This document shows positions 10,081 through 21,353 of a stretch of DNA of 64,000 nucleotides, one piece after another (position 1 is the first letter of the stretch; each line of letters begins with the position of its first letter). The position numbers and the translations under genes were made by a program. This stretch comes from Pseudocolwellia agarivorans (GTDB lineage: Bacteria; Pseudomonadota; Gammaproteobacteria; Enterobacterales; Alteromonadaceae), in the NCBI RefSeq assembly GCF_002000085.1, contig NZ_MUZU01000001.1, forward strand, positions 558,001-622,000, in the 5' to 3' direction. Below the pieces are notes generated by a model. That model was not told the origin of the DNA and did not search any database. It worked only from the letters and a program-made list of their open reading frames with translations.

Positions 10081-11028
10081 TTAAGGCATCATTTGCTCTT
10101 GATCAGCGCCTTCTTTCTCAATAACTTCTGGTATTAAATCTTCTTTAGAAATACCTAACGCCAATGCAACAGAGCTTGCTACATATACAGACGAATAAGT
10201 ACCTACAAACACACCAAATAATAATGCAGTTGCAAAGCCATGAATTAATTCACCGCCTCTAAAGAACAATGCTGCTAATACTAATAAAGTAGTTATAGAA
10301 GTAATAAACGTACGGCTTAATGTTTGCGTTAATGAAATATCAATAATTTCAGAGGCGCTGCTATCACGTACTTTTCTAAAGTTTTCACGTATGCGGTCAG
10401 ATACAACAATCGTATCGTTGAGGGAGTAACCAATAACCGCCAAGATTGCCGCTAATACCGTTAAATCAAATTCTATTTTCAAGAAAGAAAATAAACCTAA
10501 CGTTAGTAGCACATCATGGAATAAAGCAATAACAGAACCTAGTGCAAAACGCCATTCGAAACGAAACGCAACATAAACAAGAATACAAATTAAGGCGGTA
10601 AGCATAGCTAAACCACCTTGTTCTGCTAGCTCGTCACCCACACTACCACCAACAAATTCAATACGTCTCATGTCGAGTTCAACACCTGTACCTTCTTTGA
10701 TTGTGTTAAGTACTTGGTCACCTAATAACTCAACTTTTACACCTTCACGTTCAGCCAAACGAATTACAACATCTCTACTTGAACCATAAAGCTGAACAAC
10801 AGCATCGCTGTAACCATTTTTATCAAGTACATCACGCACTTTAGTTAAATCAGCAGGCTCTTTAAACCCCACCTCAATTAACGTACCACCAGTAAAATCT
10901 AATCCTAAACTTAACTTGTTGGTAGAAAGTGAAAATACCGAAGCACACATCAATAATAAACTGAATATTAATGCTACTTTTCTGTAACGCATAAAAGCGA
11001 GTGTTTCTTTTAATTGTAATATTTGCAT
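10081..11028 (-). CDS. secF: protein translocase subunit SecF
   Basis: 315 aa, close to the usual SecF length. It has an N-terminal membrane helix (about 17-35), a periplasmic P1-like domain (LGLDFTGGTLIEV), then five membrane helices holding the RND-type motif VLAAILAVIGYSLNDTIVVSD and the conserved TLSRTFITSITT. With SecD it uses the proton gradient to complete translocation through SecYEG. It is the last gene of the queA-tgt-yajC-secD-secF operon, 19 bp after secD. Confidence 0.98.
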   Translation of the reverse strand: MQILQLKETLAFMRYRKVALIFSLLLMCASVFSLSTNKLSLGLDFTGGTLIEVGFKEPADLTKVRDVLDKNGYSDAVVQLYGSSRDVVIRLAEREGVKVELLGDQVLNTIKEGTGVELDMRRIEFVGGSVGDELAEQGGLAMLTALICILVYVAFRFEWRFALGSVIALFHDVLLTLGLFSFLKIEFDLTVLAAILAVIGYSLNDTIVVSDRIRENFRKVRDSSASEIIDISLTQTLSRTFITSITTLLVLAALFFRGGELIHGFATALLFGVFVGTYSSVYVASSVALALGISKEDLIPEVIEKEGADQEQMMP

Positions 11029-11047
11029 AATTAACTCTTCGCTCTCA

Positions 11048-12895
11048 CTATATTGATAATTTATCGAGACGTTTACCGCCCCAAACTGCGTTTACAACCA
11101 TACGTGTACCTATAACAGCTGTGAACATTGAAGTAAGAATACCGATTGATAATGTTACCGCAAAACCTTTAATTGGACCTGTACCTACAGCAAAAAGAAT
11201 AAGTGCAGCAATCAAAGTAGTAATGTTGGCATCTATAATGGTAGAAAATGCAGCATCGTAACCTTGGTGTATTGCTTGTTGAACAGATTTTCCTGCTCTA
11301 ATTTCTTCTCGAATACGTTCAAATATAAGTACGTTAGCATCAACGGCCATACCTACTGTTAACACAATACCAGCCATACCCGGTAGTGTTAACGTTGCTC
11401 CCGGTATTAACGACATAACACCAATAATTAATACTAAGTTAGCTCCTAGCGCTAAATTGGCTACCACACCAAAAGCACGGTAATAAATCATCATAAAGAT
11501 AAAGACTAAACCGAAGCCCATAAGAATAGCTTGAAAACCTAATTTTACGTTTTCAGCACCTAATGTTGGCCCTACCGTTCTTTCTTCAACAATTTGAATA
11601 GGTGCAATAAGAGCACCAGCTCTTAACAATAACGCTAAGCTATGTGCTTCAGCTTGGCTACCGGCGCCTGTAATTCTAAAGCTGTTGCCTAAACGAGATT
11701 GAATAGTTGCAACACTGATGACTTCTTCTACTTTTTCAAAAATAGTATTGCCTTCAGCATCTTTGTTTTTAGTTGGCTTGTATTCAATAAATACCGTAGC
11801 CATTGGCTTACCAATGTTACTTTTAGTAAAGTTTGATATTTTACTACCACCTGCAGCATCTAAATCAATATTTACCTGTGGACGACTGTATTCATCAAAC
11901 CCTGATTTAGCATCAACAATGTGACTACCTTCAAGCATTACGCGTTTTTTCAGTAATACTGGTTTACCATCTTGTTCATATAAAATTTCTGAACTGGCTG
12001 GCACTCGACCATTTAACGCACTGGCTAAATCGCCTTCGGTATCAACCATTCTAAAATCGATTGTTGCTGTAGCGCTTAAAATCGCTTTAGCAACCGCCGT
12101 GTCCTGAACACCTGGCAACTCAATAACAATATGTTTTTTACCCTGGCGTTGTACAAGCGGTTCGGCAACACCAAGTTCATTAACTCGGTTACGAATAATG
12201 GTAATATTTTGTTGAAGAGCGTAATCACGCACTTCTTTAATTTTCGCATCGGTCATTGCTGCTGTTAGCGTTAATTTATCGCTATCAGTCGTTAGCAATA
12301 AGTCGCCAAATTTCTTTTTAATAAAGCTTTCCGCTTCCTCTAAATCTTCAGCTTTACGAAAAACAACTTGAACACCTTTGTCCGTTTCCTTTACTGAGCG
12401 ATATCTGATTTTTTCGCTACGCAAATCGGCCCTAAAGCTATCAATAATATTTGTTGTTGCCTTATTAATGGCTACTTTCATGTTAACTTCCATCAAGAAG
12501 CTTACACCACCACTTAAATCTAAACCTAGCTTCATTGGTGTGCCGCCTAATTGAGCTAACCATTTAGGTGTCGCCGGTGTTAGGTTTAAAGCAACAGAAT
12601 AATTTTCGCCTAAATTATCAATTAACAAATCACGGGCTTTTAATTGTTCTTCGGTACTTAAAAAGCGCGCTAAAATTTGTCCGTTATCAAGAACAATATT
12701 TGAAAACGGGATGTTTTCGTCTGCTAGCTCTTTTTTTACAGTATCGAGTGTAGATGCTGTGATCTCAACACCACGTAATCCTGATATTTGTACCGCAGGA
12801 TCTTCACCATATAAATTTGGCGAAGCATATAAAGCACCAACGGCTACTATAAAAAGTACCATCAGTGTTTTCCATAATGGATATTTGTTTAACAC
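11048..12895 (-). CDS. secD: protein translocase subunit SecD
   Basis: 615 aa, as in E. coli. It has an N-terminal helix, a large periplasmic region starting with [15 protein letters not shown], and a C-terminal six-helix domain with [17 protein letters not shown], the D-N motif linked to proton conduction. It forms the SecDF-YajC complex in the inner membrane. Order and spacing with yajC and secF are the standard operon. Confidence 0.98.
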   Translation of the reverse strand: MLNKYPLWKTLMVLFIVAVGALYASPNLYGEDPAVQISGLRGVEITASTLDTVKKELADENIPFSNIVLDNGQILARFLSTEEQLKARDLLIDNLGENYSVALNLTPATPKWLAQLGGTPMKLGLDLSGGVSFLMEVNMKVAINKATTNIIDSFRADLRSEKIRYRSVKETDKGVQVVFRKAEDLEEAESFIKKKFGDLLLTTDSDKLTLTAAMTDAKIKEVRDYALQQNITIIRNRVNELGVAEPLVQRQGKKHIVIELPGVQDTAVAKAILSATATIDFRMVDTEGDLASALNGRVPASSEILYEQDGKPVLLKKRVMLEGSHIVDAKSGFDEYSRPQVNIDLDAAGGSKISNFTKSNIGKPMATVFIEYKPTKNKDAEGNTIFEKVEEVISVATIQSRLGNSFRITGAGSQAEAHSLALLLRAGALIAPIQIVEERTVGPTLGAENVKLGFQAILMGFGLVFIFMMIYYRAFGVVANLALGANLVLIIGVMSLIPGATLTLPGMAGIVLTVGMAVDANVLIFERIREEIRAGKSVQQAIHQGYDAAFSTIIDANITTLIAALILFAVGTGPIKGFAVTLSIGILTSMFTAVIGTRMVVNAVWGGKRLDKLSI

Positions 12896-13013
12896 AATAT
12901 CGTCCTATTTTTTGTTAATAAATAATTTAGTACCTGTATTATATTTAAACATAACACAGGCATTAAATATGACTATACCAAGCGCACTCACTGACTATGC
13001 GCTTGATAAATAA

Positions 13014-13349
13014 TTACAATGACTTCATTGTACCTTTTGGTAGTACTGCATTGATTGCGCCTTTTTGTACTGTTACTTCAGTACCTTCAGCAATACTTAC
13101 TACAATAAAATCTTTTTCATCAGACACTTTAACGATTTTACCAACAATGCCGCCTTGCGTTAATACTTCGTCGCCTTTTGAAAGAGCAGACATTAAGTTT
13201 TTGTGCTCTTTAACACGTTTCGCTTGTGGTCGGTAAATCATAAAATAAAATACTGCACCAAATACCGCTAACATGATGATCATTTCCATACCACCACCCG
13301 CTGCTGCTGGAGCTGCTGCCGCATGTGCTTTACTAATAAATAAACTCAT
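13014..13349 (-). CDS. yajC: preprotein translocase accessory subunit YajC
   Basis: 111 aa. An Ala/Gly-rich N-terminus leads into one membrane helix (about 20-40, MEMIIMLAVFGAVFYFMIYRPQ), then a short cytoplasmic SH3-like domain with KGDEVLTQGGIVGKI. This is the standard YajC layout. It binds SecDF and is expressed from the same operon between tgt and secD. Confidence 0.97.
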   Translation of the reverse strand: MSLFISKAHAAAAPAAAGGGMEMIIMLAVFGAVFYFMIYRPQAKRVKEHKNLMSALSKGDEVLTQGGIVGKIVKVSDEKDFIVVSIAEGTEVTVQKGAINAVLPKGTMKSL

Positions 13350-13428
13350 AAATTCCTCTTATTTTTAATATTAAAATTGTTAAATTAGGTAAACTATACC
13401 AATTAGGCTAGTTTATTTTGTATCACTT

Positions 13429-14559
<1,131 letters not shown>

Positions 14560-14624
14560 TTATTTTCCTTAGCCCACTAGCGAAACAGGCTAGTAGCAAT
14601 ATATTGTTAATTAAAAAGTTAGTT

Positions 14625-15671
14625 CTAATTAACTTTTTTGGTGAGAAACATAGCATCACCATAACTAAAAAATCTATATTCGTTTGCAACAGCATGTTTA
14701 TACGCTGTCATAATGTTTTCGTAACCTGAAAATGCACTTACCAGCATCAACAGCGTTGATTCAGATAAATGAAAATTAGTAATAAGCGCGTCAATCACTT
14801 CAAACTCATAACCTGGAGTAATAAAAATATCAGTATCACCATAAAACTTAGTTAGTGTTTCATCTTTTTCTTTCGCTGCTTTTGCTGCGCTTTCTAATGA
14901 TCTAACTGAAGTTGTACCTACGCCAATGACACGACCACCAGCAGCTTTTGTTTGTTTAATTTGTTCTACTACTTCGGCCGGTACTTCTACATACTCTGAA
15001 TGCATGATGTGATCAGCTATCTCATCAACACGTACAGGCTGAAAAGTTCCAGCACCTACATGAAGAGTAACAAAAGCTAAATTTACACCTTTGCTTTTTA
15101 ACTGTTCGAGTAATGCATCGTCAAAATGTAAACCTGCCGTTGGAGCCGCAACTGCACCGGGTTTTTCATTGTAAACTGTTTGATACCTTTCTCGGTCGCT
15201 TGCTTCATCAGGGCGATCGATATAAGGCGGTAAAGGCATATGGCCAATATCTTCCAACACGGTTAAAACAGATTGTTCGCCATGCACTTCAAACTCAAAT
15301 AAAGCGTCATGACGTGCCACCATAGTTGCCGTTACTTTATCTTCTAAAATAACCTCAGAACCTACTTTTGGTGATTTACTTGCTCGAACATGCGCCAAAA
15401 ATCTACGGTCATCAAGTAAGCGCTCTACTAATACTTCAACTTGTCCGCCGGTAGCTTTTTTACCAAACATACGAGCCGGGATCACGCGTGTGTTATTAAA
15501 TACAAGCAAATCGCCCGCTTGTACTTTGTCGATAATATTTAAGAAATTAAGATCTTCAATATCGCCACTGTTTCCGTCTAACGACATTAATCGGCTAGAC
15601 GTTCTATCAGCTTTGGGATAACGAGCTATAAGCTCTTCAGGTAATTCAAACGAAAAATCAGCTACACGCAT
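14625..15671 (-). CDS. queA: S-adenosylmethionine:tRNA ribosyltransferase-isomerase
   Basis: 348 aa, near the usual size. It makes epoxyqueuosine in tRNA using the ribosyl part of SAM. Recognisable stretches are [20 protein letters not shown] at the start, [15 protein letters not shown] near the middle, and [21 protein letters not shown] near the end. It is the first gene of the operon; its promoter lies in 15672-15896, shared with the divergent aceK. Confidence 0.98.
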   Translation of the reverse strand: MRVADFSFELPEELIARYPKADRTSSRLMSLDGNSGDIEDLNFLNIIDKVQAGDLLVFNNTRVIPARMFGKKATGGQVEVLVERLLDDRRFLAHVRASKSPKVGSEVILEDKVTATMVARHDALFEFEVHGEQSVLTVLEDIGHMPLPPYIDRPDEASDRERYQTVYNEKPGAVAAPTAGLHFDDALLEQLKSKGVNLAFVTLHVGAGTFQPVRVDEIADHIMHSEYVEVPAEVVEQIKQTKAAGGRVIGVGTTSVRSLESAAKAAKEKDETLTKFYGDTDIFITPGYEFEVIDALITNFHLSESTLLMLVSAFSGYENIMTAYKHAVANEYRFFSYGDAMFLTKKVN

Positions 15672-15896
15672 GTTAAAAATATGTACTTTTTAGTATAAAA
15701 AAACGCGTAATTTTAGTGCTACAAGCCTTGAATAGCAAGAGAAAACTAGTATTTGAGTGTTTTATCAGCTTAACTTAAGCAACTAATAGCGAACTAAGCT
15801 AAATTTAGGTTATTTATACTTGGTATTCATGAAACATACCTCCCTATTTTTGCTTTTTATAATATGCTCATAAAATAGTGGTTATGAGGAATAACA

Positions 15897-17636
15897 ATGG
15901 AAAACCTTTCATATGTAATTGCACAAAAAATATTAGACGGTTTTGAACGCCATATTTTTCTTTATAGTGAAATAACACAGTCGGCTAAAACACGTTTTGA
16001 ACAACGTCAATGGAGCGAAGTTCAAGCTGCCGCTAAACAAAGAACTGATTTTTATGAGCATAGAGTTACTGAGACGTTAGATCAGCTTCATCAAGAATTT
16101 AGTATTAATGTTTTAGATGAAGCTTTATGGTTAGAAATAAAAATGGCTTACATCGCCTTATTAGCCACACATAAGCAGCCAGATCTCGCTGAATCTTTTT
16201 ATAATTCGGTATTTTGTAACTTATTCTCTCGCCAGTATTACCACAACGATTATATTTTTGTAGAAAGCACTGCTTGTCGTTTAGATTGTGAGCAACCCCC
16301 TGTTATTTACACTCGATATCAGCCGGCAGAGAAAGGCGTTTTAAATACCATTAAAGATATGATCACCTACCCTAACTTTAATGTGCTTTACGATGATATT
16401 GACCGTGATGCCAATATGTTAATTAATACATTTAGACAACGCGCTAAAAAAACCATGTTCCAAATTGAAAACCTACAATTTGATGTATTAAATTTTGTAT
16501 TTTATCGTAACAAAGGCGCTTATATTATTGGCCGTGTTATTTCACCAGCGGGCATAACTCCTTTTATTATTTCAATACTCAACGATCCTAAAAAAGGACT
16601 TTTTATCGATGCGGTACTGACTGATTCAGAAACCATGGCGGTTGTCTTTGGTTTTGCGAGAGCCTATTTTTTTGTAGATTGCCAACATCCTTACGCTCTA
16701 GTGAGTTTTTTACGATCTCTTATTCCGCATAAAACGCGTGCTGATCTTTATTCCGCTATAGGTTTTCATAAACAAGGGAAAACTGAGTTTTATCGCGACT
16801 TTCTTAATCATTTATCTACCAGTAACGACAAACTTGAACTCGCTCCCGGCATAAAAGGCATGGTAATGAGTGTATTTACTCTTCCTTCTTACCCTTATGT
16901 TTTTAAAATAATTAAAGATAAATTTGCTCCCAGTAAAAATATGACCAAGCAAGACGTAAAAGCCAAATATCGTCTTGTTAAACATCATGACCGAGTAGGT
17001 CGTATGGCGGATACGATGGAGTATTCCAAAGTTGCTTTTCCTAAAAGTCGATTCTCGGCAGAATTATTACAAGAGCTATATGATGTCGCCCCTTCTATTA
17101 TTAAGGAAGATGGCGACATGATAGTAATAGAGCACTTATACATTGAACGCCGCATGATCCCACTTAATATATATTTATCTAATGCTAATGATGATGAAAT
17201 TAGTGATGCAATGTACGGATACGGACAGGCTATTAAACAGTTAATAGCCGCAGATATATTTCCCGGTGATATGCTTTTGAAAAACTTCGGGGTTACTCGT
17301 CATGGCCGAGTTATTTTTTATGATTACGATGAAATAACCTATATGAATGAAGTGAACTTTAGAGCCATTCCTGAAGCTAAAACAGAAGAGCAAATTTATG
17401 CTTCTGAGCCCTGGTATTCAGTGGCTCCTGCTGACGTATTTCCTGAAGAAATAGCCACTTTTGCTTTATCAAACAAACAGTATCGTGAAGCCTTTATTGC
17501 ACAACACGAAGACTTGCTTCACGCAAAATACTGGCAAAATGTGCAACATAATTTAAAAAACAAAGTATTCGGCGATGTTTTTCCTTACCCTGACGAACTA
17601 CGTTTTTGTAATTTATTTAAACAAGCAGACACATAA
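15897..17636 (+). CDS. aceK: isocitrate dehydrogenase kinase/phosphatase
   Basis: 579 aa, one residue from the E. coli protein. AceK phosphorylates and dephosphorylates isocitrate dehydrogenase to divide carbon between the TCA cycle and the glyoxylate shunt. The N-terminal AMP-sensing half leads to a kinase-like half with the lysine region YVFKIIKDKFAP and the late motif RVIFYDYDEITYM. A TGAGGAA site precedes the ATG. Unlike in enterics it is not next to aceBA, a common arrangement in Alteromonadales. Confidence 0.97.
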   Translation: MENLSYVIAQKILDGFERHIFLYSEITQSAKTRFEQRQWSEVQAAAKQRTDFYEHRVTETLDQLHQEFSINVLDEALWLEIKMAYIALLATHKQPDLAESFYNSVFCNLFSRQYYHNDYIFVESTACRLDCEQPPVIYTRYQPAEKGVLNTIKDMITYPNFNVLYDDIDRDANMLINTFRQRAKKTMFQIENLQFDVLNFVFYRNKGAYIIGRVISPAGITPFIISILNDPKKGLFIDAVLTDSETMAVVFGFARAYFFVDCQHPYALVSFLRSLIPHKTRADLYSAIGFHKQGKTEFYRDFLNHLSTSNDKLELAPGIKGMVMSVFTLPSYPYVFKIIKDKFAPSKNMTKQDVKAKYRLVKHHDRVGRMADTMEYSKVAFPKSRFSAELLQELYDVAPSIIKEDGDMIVIEHLYIERRMIPLNIYLSNANDDEISDAMYGYGQAIKQLIAADIFPGDMLLKNFGVTRHGRVIFYDYDEITYMNEVNFRAIPEAKTEEQIYASEPWYSVAPADVFPEEIATFALSNKQYREAFIAQHEDLLHAKYWQNVQHNLKNKVFGDVFPYPDELRFCNLFKQADT

Positions 17637-17763
17637 ATGGATAAAACCCCAAGCACACACCTGTGACGTGAGTATTTATTCATCAATATACTCCTATATT
17701 TTATGCAACCCCGTAAATTATGTTGAATTATTAAGCGAACGATAAATAATTAGTATTTTATGC

Positions 17764-17791
17764 TTTACCTTTGGTTTCGCTTGGGTATAAT
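17764..17791 (+). promoter_or_regulatory. sigma-70 promoter of the tRNA-Trp gene
   Basis: -10 TATAAT at 17786-17791 and -35 TTTACC at 17764-17769 with a 16-bp spacer. Transcription would begin about 7 bp before the mature tRNA. Confidence 0.6.
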
Positions 17792-17804
17792 TCCTCTCCG
17801 TTGC

Positions 17805-17881
17805 AGGGGTGTAGTTCCAATTGGTAGAACAGCGGTCTCCAAAACCGACGGTTGGGAGTTCGAATCTCTCCACCCCTGCCA
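17805..17881 (+). tRNA. tRNA-Trp (CCA anticodon)
   Basis: 77 nt with encoded CCA. Acceptor arms AGGGGTG and CACCCCT pair fully. The D-loop (GTTCCAATTGGTAGAAC), anticodon loop CTCCAAAA with anticodon CCA, and T-loop GTTCGAATC are all standard. It is a single gene, not in a cluster. Confidence 0.98.
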
Positions 17882-18016
17882 TTCTTTTCTTAAGATAATC
17901 ATCTTAATATTTCATTGTTTTATATTTATATAATCTCCCATTTATCTTTCTGTTGATTGCGATTTCTGTCATTATGTTCATCTATTTGTTTATGGCCTAA
18001 ATCTCGTATTATTTTT

Positions 18017-18394
18017 ATGACAATAACTCAACGACAATTTAATCACCTAAATGAAATGGGTATAAAAGTATGGCAACAACGTACTTCTTCTGAAGAACAA
18101 CTTGCTGATAATACCAATAACTCACAAGCCTCTTCACAATTTATAGATCCAAAATTTTTAACTCAACATCTGTTATTTACTGATATTTTACAAAGCATTA
18201 ATGTATCAATTGGTGAAATTACCATTACAAATAATATGATTGATCTTGGGTTATTTAATTGGCAGTTTATTGAAACCGAATCAATTACATTTGCTAATAG
18301 CACACTTAGCACTCCTGTTATCACAGCCTTCGAAAACAGTGTAAAACTGAAAAAAGAGTTGTGGAAAATCATCCAACAAAAAGTATTAAATTAA
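18017..18394 (+). CDS. holD: DNA polymerase III psi subunit
   Basis: 125 aa from the ATG at 18017; a TTG start at 17957 is possible but adds an unlikely N-terminus. The opening (RQFNHLNEMGIKVWQQR) matches the short conserved N-terminus of HolD that contacts the chi subunit. The rest of this family is poorly conserved. It is directly followed by rimI with a TAATG overlap, the same pair as in E. coli, which strongly supports the call. Psi links the clamp loader to chi and SSB. Confidence 0.88.
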   Translation: MTITQRQFNHLNEMGIKVWQQRTSSEEQLADNTNNSQASSQFIDPKFLTQHLLFTDILQSINVSIGEITITNNMIDLGLFNWQFIETESITFANSTLSTPVITAFENSVKLKKELWKIIQQKVLN

Positions 18395-18840
18395 TGACGA
18401 GCTTCAACGCAATTACCCCTTCTGATGTAGACCATTTAATGCCTATCGAAACAGCTTGCCACTCTCACCCTTGGAGCGAAAAAACCTTCAACAGTTGTAT
18501 TGGCGGTAGATACTTTGGCTTTTACCTTGTAGAAAATAATGAAATTGTTGGGTTTTATATTGGTGAGCATGTTGTTGGAGAAGTAACTTTAATGGATATT
18601 TGCGTAAGCCCTAACCAACAAGGAAAAGGCTACGGAAAAACATTACTCAATCATTTTTTACAAGAAACAAAAAACCTTACAGCAACAAAAATATGGCTAG
18701 AAGTAAGAGCTAAAAACATTAGCGCACAAATGATGTATATTAACCAAGGGTTTACTGAAACAAGCAGACGCACAGGTTATTACCCCAGTGCTAATGGTTT
18801 TGGTTACGAAGACGCAATTGTTATGTGCTTAACTCTGTAA
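18394..18840 (+). CDS. rimI: ribosomal protein bS18 alanine N-acetyltransferase
   Basis: 148 aa from the ATG at 18394, which shares a base with the holD stop; this equals the E. coli length, so the 33-bp longer frame is not preferred. It is a GNAT-fold protein with the acetyl-CoA loop QQGKGYG (75-81) after the strand EVTLMDICVSP, and the late region NISAQMMYINQGFTE. It acetylates the N-terminus of S18. Confidence 0.95.
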   Translation: MTSFNAITPSDVDHLMPIETACHSHPWSEKTFNSCIGGRYFGFYLVENNEIVGFYIGEHVVGEVTLMDICVSPNQQGKGYGKTLLNHFLQETKNLTATKIWLEVRAKNISAQMMYINQGFTETSRRTGYYPSANGFGYEDAIVMCLTL

Positions 18841-18870
18841 AGCGCTATAGCATTACTTATAAAGCGCTTT
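18839..18870. terminator. hairpin between convergent rimI and xdhC-like genes
   Basis: AAAGCGCT (18839-18846) pairs with AGCGCTTT (18863-18870). The hairpin overlaps the last codons of the convergent XdhC-family gene and probably ends transcription in both directions. Confidence 0.6.
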
Positions 18871-19893
18871 ATGGCATTCAGATAAAATAGAAAGAGCAAT
18901 AGACTCAGGTAACTGTCCACCAATATCTAAACCAATAGGGCTTGATAGCGGTTTCGATAAACTTTCTATTTTCAAATTTTCATTATCTAATATACGCTCT
19001 CTACGATGTATTGGTCCTAATAAACCAACATAAGAAGCACTACTGTGTTGAGCCACTTTTAATGCTTCCCCATCCATCAAAATATTGTGAGTCATAATCA
19101 CAACCGCATCGACACTATTTAATATATTAGGTTGTTCTAACAAAGCACCTGCGGGTTCTTTAATAATACAGTCAGCATAAGGAAAGTGAGCTTGTCTCGC
19201 ATAAGCAGAACGCTTATCCACTATTGTTATTTGCCAGCCCATAGTATGAGCTATTTCAACTACGGGATAAGCATCAACTCCACCACCAAAAATCATAATA
19301 TGCGGCGAAGGTAAAATAGGTGTGTATAACCAACTAGAGTCACCTTCAATTAAAACCGCTTTTGATGAGTAATTATTTGTTTGGCTATTAAATTTATTAA
19401 TATGTGCTTCAATAGCAGGATGTTCAGTTATTAATGCAGAGGTATCGCAATAAACACTCGATTGTGGCGTACCTTCAACAATTTGTTGAGCGTGCCATAA
19501 CGTTTTTCTTTCTTTTACCTGTTGAGTTAACTCAACTAACCCTAAATAGTTATTTTGAGTATGAATAGGTTGTAGTAAAATTTTAACTAATCCACCGCAA
19601 CCAATGCCTAGTTGCCAGCCAATATCGTCTTCATCGGTCATGTCGTAGATAACAATTTTAGCTTGCTGACTATCCATAACCTTTCGTGCATGACGCATAA
19701 GATCAGACTCTAAACAGCCTCCGCTTAATAAACCATATTGCTCACCCAAATCACCAAAAAACATCATGGCGCCCGGTTTACGGTATGAGGATCCTTTAAT
19801 TTCAAAAATAGTACCTAAAACCCATTGCTGTTGATCTCGTTTTGGGTGCCATAAATTAAGTAAAGTAGAGAGTTGGTTATTTTTAGTATTCAT
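18853..19893 (-). CDS. XdhC/CoxI family protein
   Basis: 346 aa. The N-terminal XdhC domain has GSSYRKPGAMMFF, LLSGGCLESDL and GIGCGGLVKILL, whose cysteines are typical. A C-terminal Rossmann domain begins at MIFGGGVDAYP. XdhC proteins bind molybdenum cofactor and insert it, often after sulfuration, into xanthine dehydrogenase-type enzymes. No molybdoenzyme gene is nearby, so the partner is elsewhere or the role differs. Confidence 0.88.
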   Translation of the reverse strand: MNTKNNQLSTLLNLWHPKRDQQQWVLGTIFEIKGSSYRKPGAMMFFGDLGEQYGLLSGGCLESDLMRHARKVMDSQQAKIVIYDMTDEDDIGWQLGIGCGGLVKILLQPIHTQNNYLGLVELTQQVKERKTLWHAQQIVEGTPQSSVYCDTSALITEHPAIEAHINKFNSQTNNYSSKAVLIEGDSSWLYTPILPSPHIMIFGGGVDAYPVVEIAHTMGWQITIVDKRSAYARQAHFPYADCIIKEPAGALLEQPNILNSVDAVVIMTHNILMDGEALKVAQHSSASYVGLLGPIHRRERILDNENLKIESLSKPLSSPIGLDIGGQLPESIALSILSECHKALYK

Positions 19894-19969
19894 GAATTGG
19901 ACAATAGGCGAGTTTTATCAGTTTTTAGTGAGAAGGAATTTATCACAGCATAATCACCAGCACAAAGGT

Positions 19970-20238
19970 ATATACCCAAACCACCTCAAGATGCTCGTTT
20001 CAGGACGACTGTGCGAATCATGTTCAAGGCGCATTTTTTTATTAATAGTTGCTCCCTTAAAAACAGATTGAACGATGATCATGGTTTGCTCAGCCGTCCC
20101 TAAAAGGCTGGTTTATAAACGTTTTATGCAGCGTTATTGATTTCGCCAAGGGAGTTAACCATCCTCTTCAATCAATGCCTTGCCTAAAGACGTTTCTAAT
20201 TCCAGCTGAATCCTGCATCTTGAAGTGGTTTGGGTATA
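19970..20238. repeat. intergenic inverted-repeat element, copy 1 (269 bp)
   Basis: Terminal arms 19970-19993 and 20215-20238 are 24-nt inverted repeats with one mismatch; each carries the core CCAAACCAC or its complement. The interior holds a stretch (about 20129-20186: GCGTTATTGATTT, then CAATGCCTTGCCT) that recurs in copy 2 at 27818-28084. There is no open frame of note. Size, terminal repeats and intergenic position suit a non-autonomous mobile element (MITE-like). The rest of 19894-20339 shows nothing else. Confidence 0.8.
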
Positions 20239-20339
20239 CATACTTATTTACAAAGAACTCATTTACACTTATTCAAACGGTGAGGTTATTCATAGTATGC
20301 ACTTTTCACTAGGAAGTTTTTTAAGTACAACGATCAATT

Positions 20340-21353
20340 TTACTGGAACAGGTCTACATGCTCTTTAACTTTAGCATTTAAATCAGCCTGCCATTGTAAA
20401 GGCATTTCAGTATTCACTTTATTTAAAATTAGGGTCGCTAATTGTTTATCTTGCGGTTCAGTAATAAGCTCTACCGATGTTTTTGCCCATAAATAGGTTT
20501 TAGCTAAAAGCTTACCTTTTTTATCGGTATTATCTTCTTCAAACGCTTTTAAATATAAAGCTGATGTGGGTAAATAAGCTTTTTCAAATCCTCTACTGGC
20601 TGACTTCTCGTACCAATATAAAGCATCTTTTGTGCTTATCTCTCTTTGAATACCTCTATCGTAATATTGCGCTACGTAATAAGCGGCTTCAGCACTATGT
20701 TTATTGGCTGCATCTTGAAAGACTTGAAAAGCTAAAGAAATATCTTTTTCTACATATTGACCATTAAAGTACCATTTACCTAAACTAGTCATCGCGCTTA
20801 CAGCACCACTATTAGCGGCCTGAACACAAAGAGCTAATCCTTTTTCTTTATTTAACGGGACATATTCTCCTGCCAAATATAACTCTCCTGCTTGGCAAGC
20901 AGCAGAAATAATTCCTGATTTATAGGCTGCTTCATACCAAACTAAAGCTTGCTTTTTATCCCCTATAATCCCTTGTAAATAACAATCTCCAAGCTCTTGT
21001 TGAGCAGTTGGAATACCATTATTCGCAGCTTTATTATACCAATAACAAGCTTCCTCTCTATTAGCGGGTTTACCCCATCCATTTTTAAGCAATAAAGCTA
21101 AAGAGAACTGGGCTAAACCGTTATCTTTATCTGCATATATTTTATATTCATTAAAAGCGGGTAAATATTGTTTTTCAGCCAGAAGCTTATTAGCTTTACT
21201 AAGAGATCCAGACCAATCGTCTACCTCATTAGCTATAACTAAACTCATAGGCTGTAGAATAATAAATAAAAAAAGGCAACTTAATAGTTGCCTTAGTTTT
21301 ATATAAAGGTCTAGTTGCGAGATGGGTAAACACCTTGTAAAGCAATTAACCAA
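20340..21353 (-). CDS. Sel1-repeat (TPR-like) protein
   Basis: 337 aa if started at TTG 21353, which overlaps the previous gene by 43 bp. Sel1 repeats run from about residue 70 to 270, marked by recurring A-x-x-x-Y-Y/W-Y/F and G-x-A units (LALLLKNGWG, LGDCYLQG, AGELYLAG, LGKWYFNG, VAQYYDRG). A hydrophobic stretch at about 20-40 (LFLFIILQPMSLVIA) would serve as a secretion signal. The only in-frame starts before the repeats are this TTG and an ATG at residue 36, which would remove the signal. A strong terminator hairpin lies inside this 5' part. Sel1 proteins are scaffolds; the partner is unknown. Confidence 0.75.
   Translation of the reverse strand: MVNCFTRCLPISQLDLYIKLRQLLSCLFLFIILQPMSLVIANEVDDWSGSLSKANKLLAEKQYLPAFNEYKIYADKDNGLAQFSLALLLKNGWGKPANREEACYWYNKAANNGIPTAQQELGDCYLQGIIGDKKQALVWYEAAYKSGIISAACQAGELYLAGEYVPLNKEKGLALCVQAANSGAVSAMTSLGKWYFNGQYVEKDISLAFQVFQDAANKHSAEAAYYVAQYYDRGIQREISTKDALYWYEKSASRGFEKAYLPTSALYLKAFEEDNTDKKGKLLAKTYLWAKTSVELITEPQDKQLATLILNKVNTEMPLQWQADLNAKVKEHVDLFQ
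21267..21294 (-). terminator. strong terminator inside the Sel1 5' coding region
   Basis: A perfect 9-bp stem, AAGGCAACT (21273-21281) with AGTTGCCTT (21286-21294) and a 4-nt loop, is followed on the minus strand by seven Ts. It begins 17 bp after the stop of the tail-collar gene and fits a terminator for it. The same bases encode the hydrophobic signal of the Sel1 frame. Confidence 0.8.

Noticed and set aside
12711-13236. Two plus-strand frames overlapping secD and yajC
   Set aside because: Both lie opposite conserved operon genes and show no family features.
17957-18016. Longer TTG start for holD
   Set aside because: It adds a Cys/Leu-rich stretch unlike HolD; the ATG at 18017 gives the conserved N-terminus.
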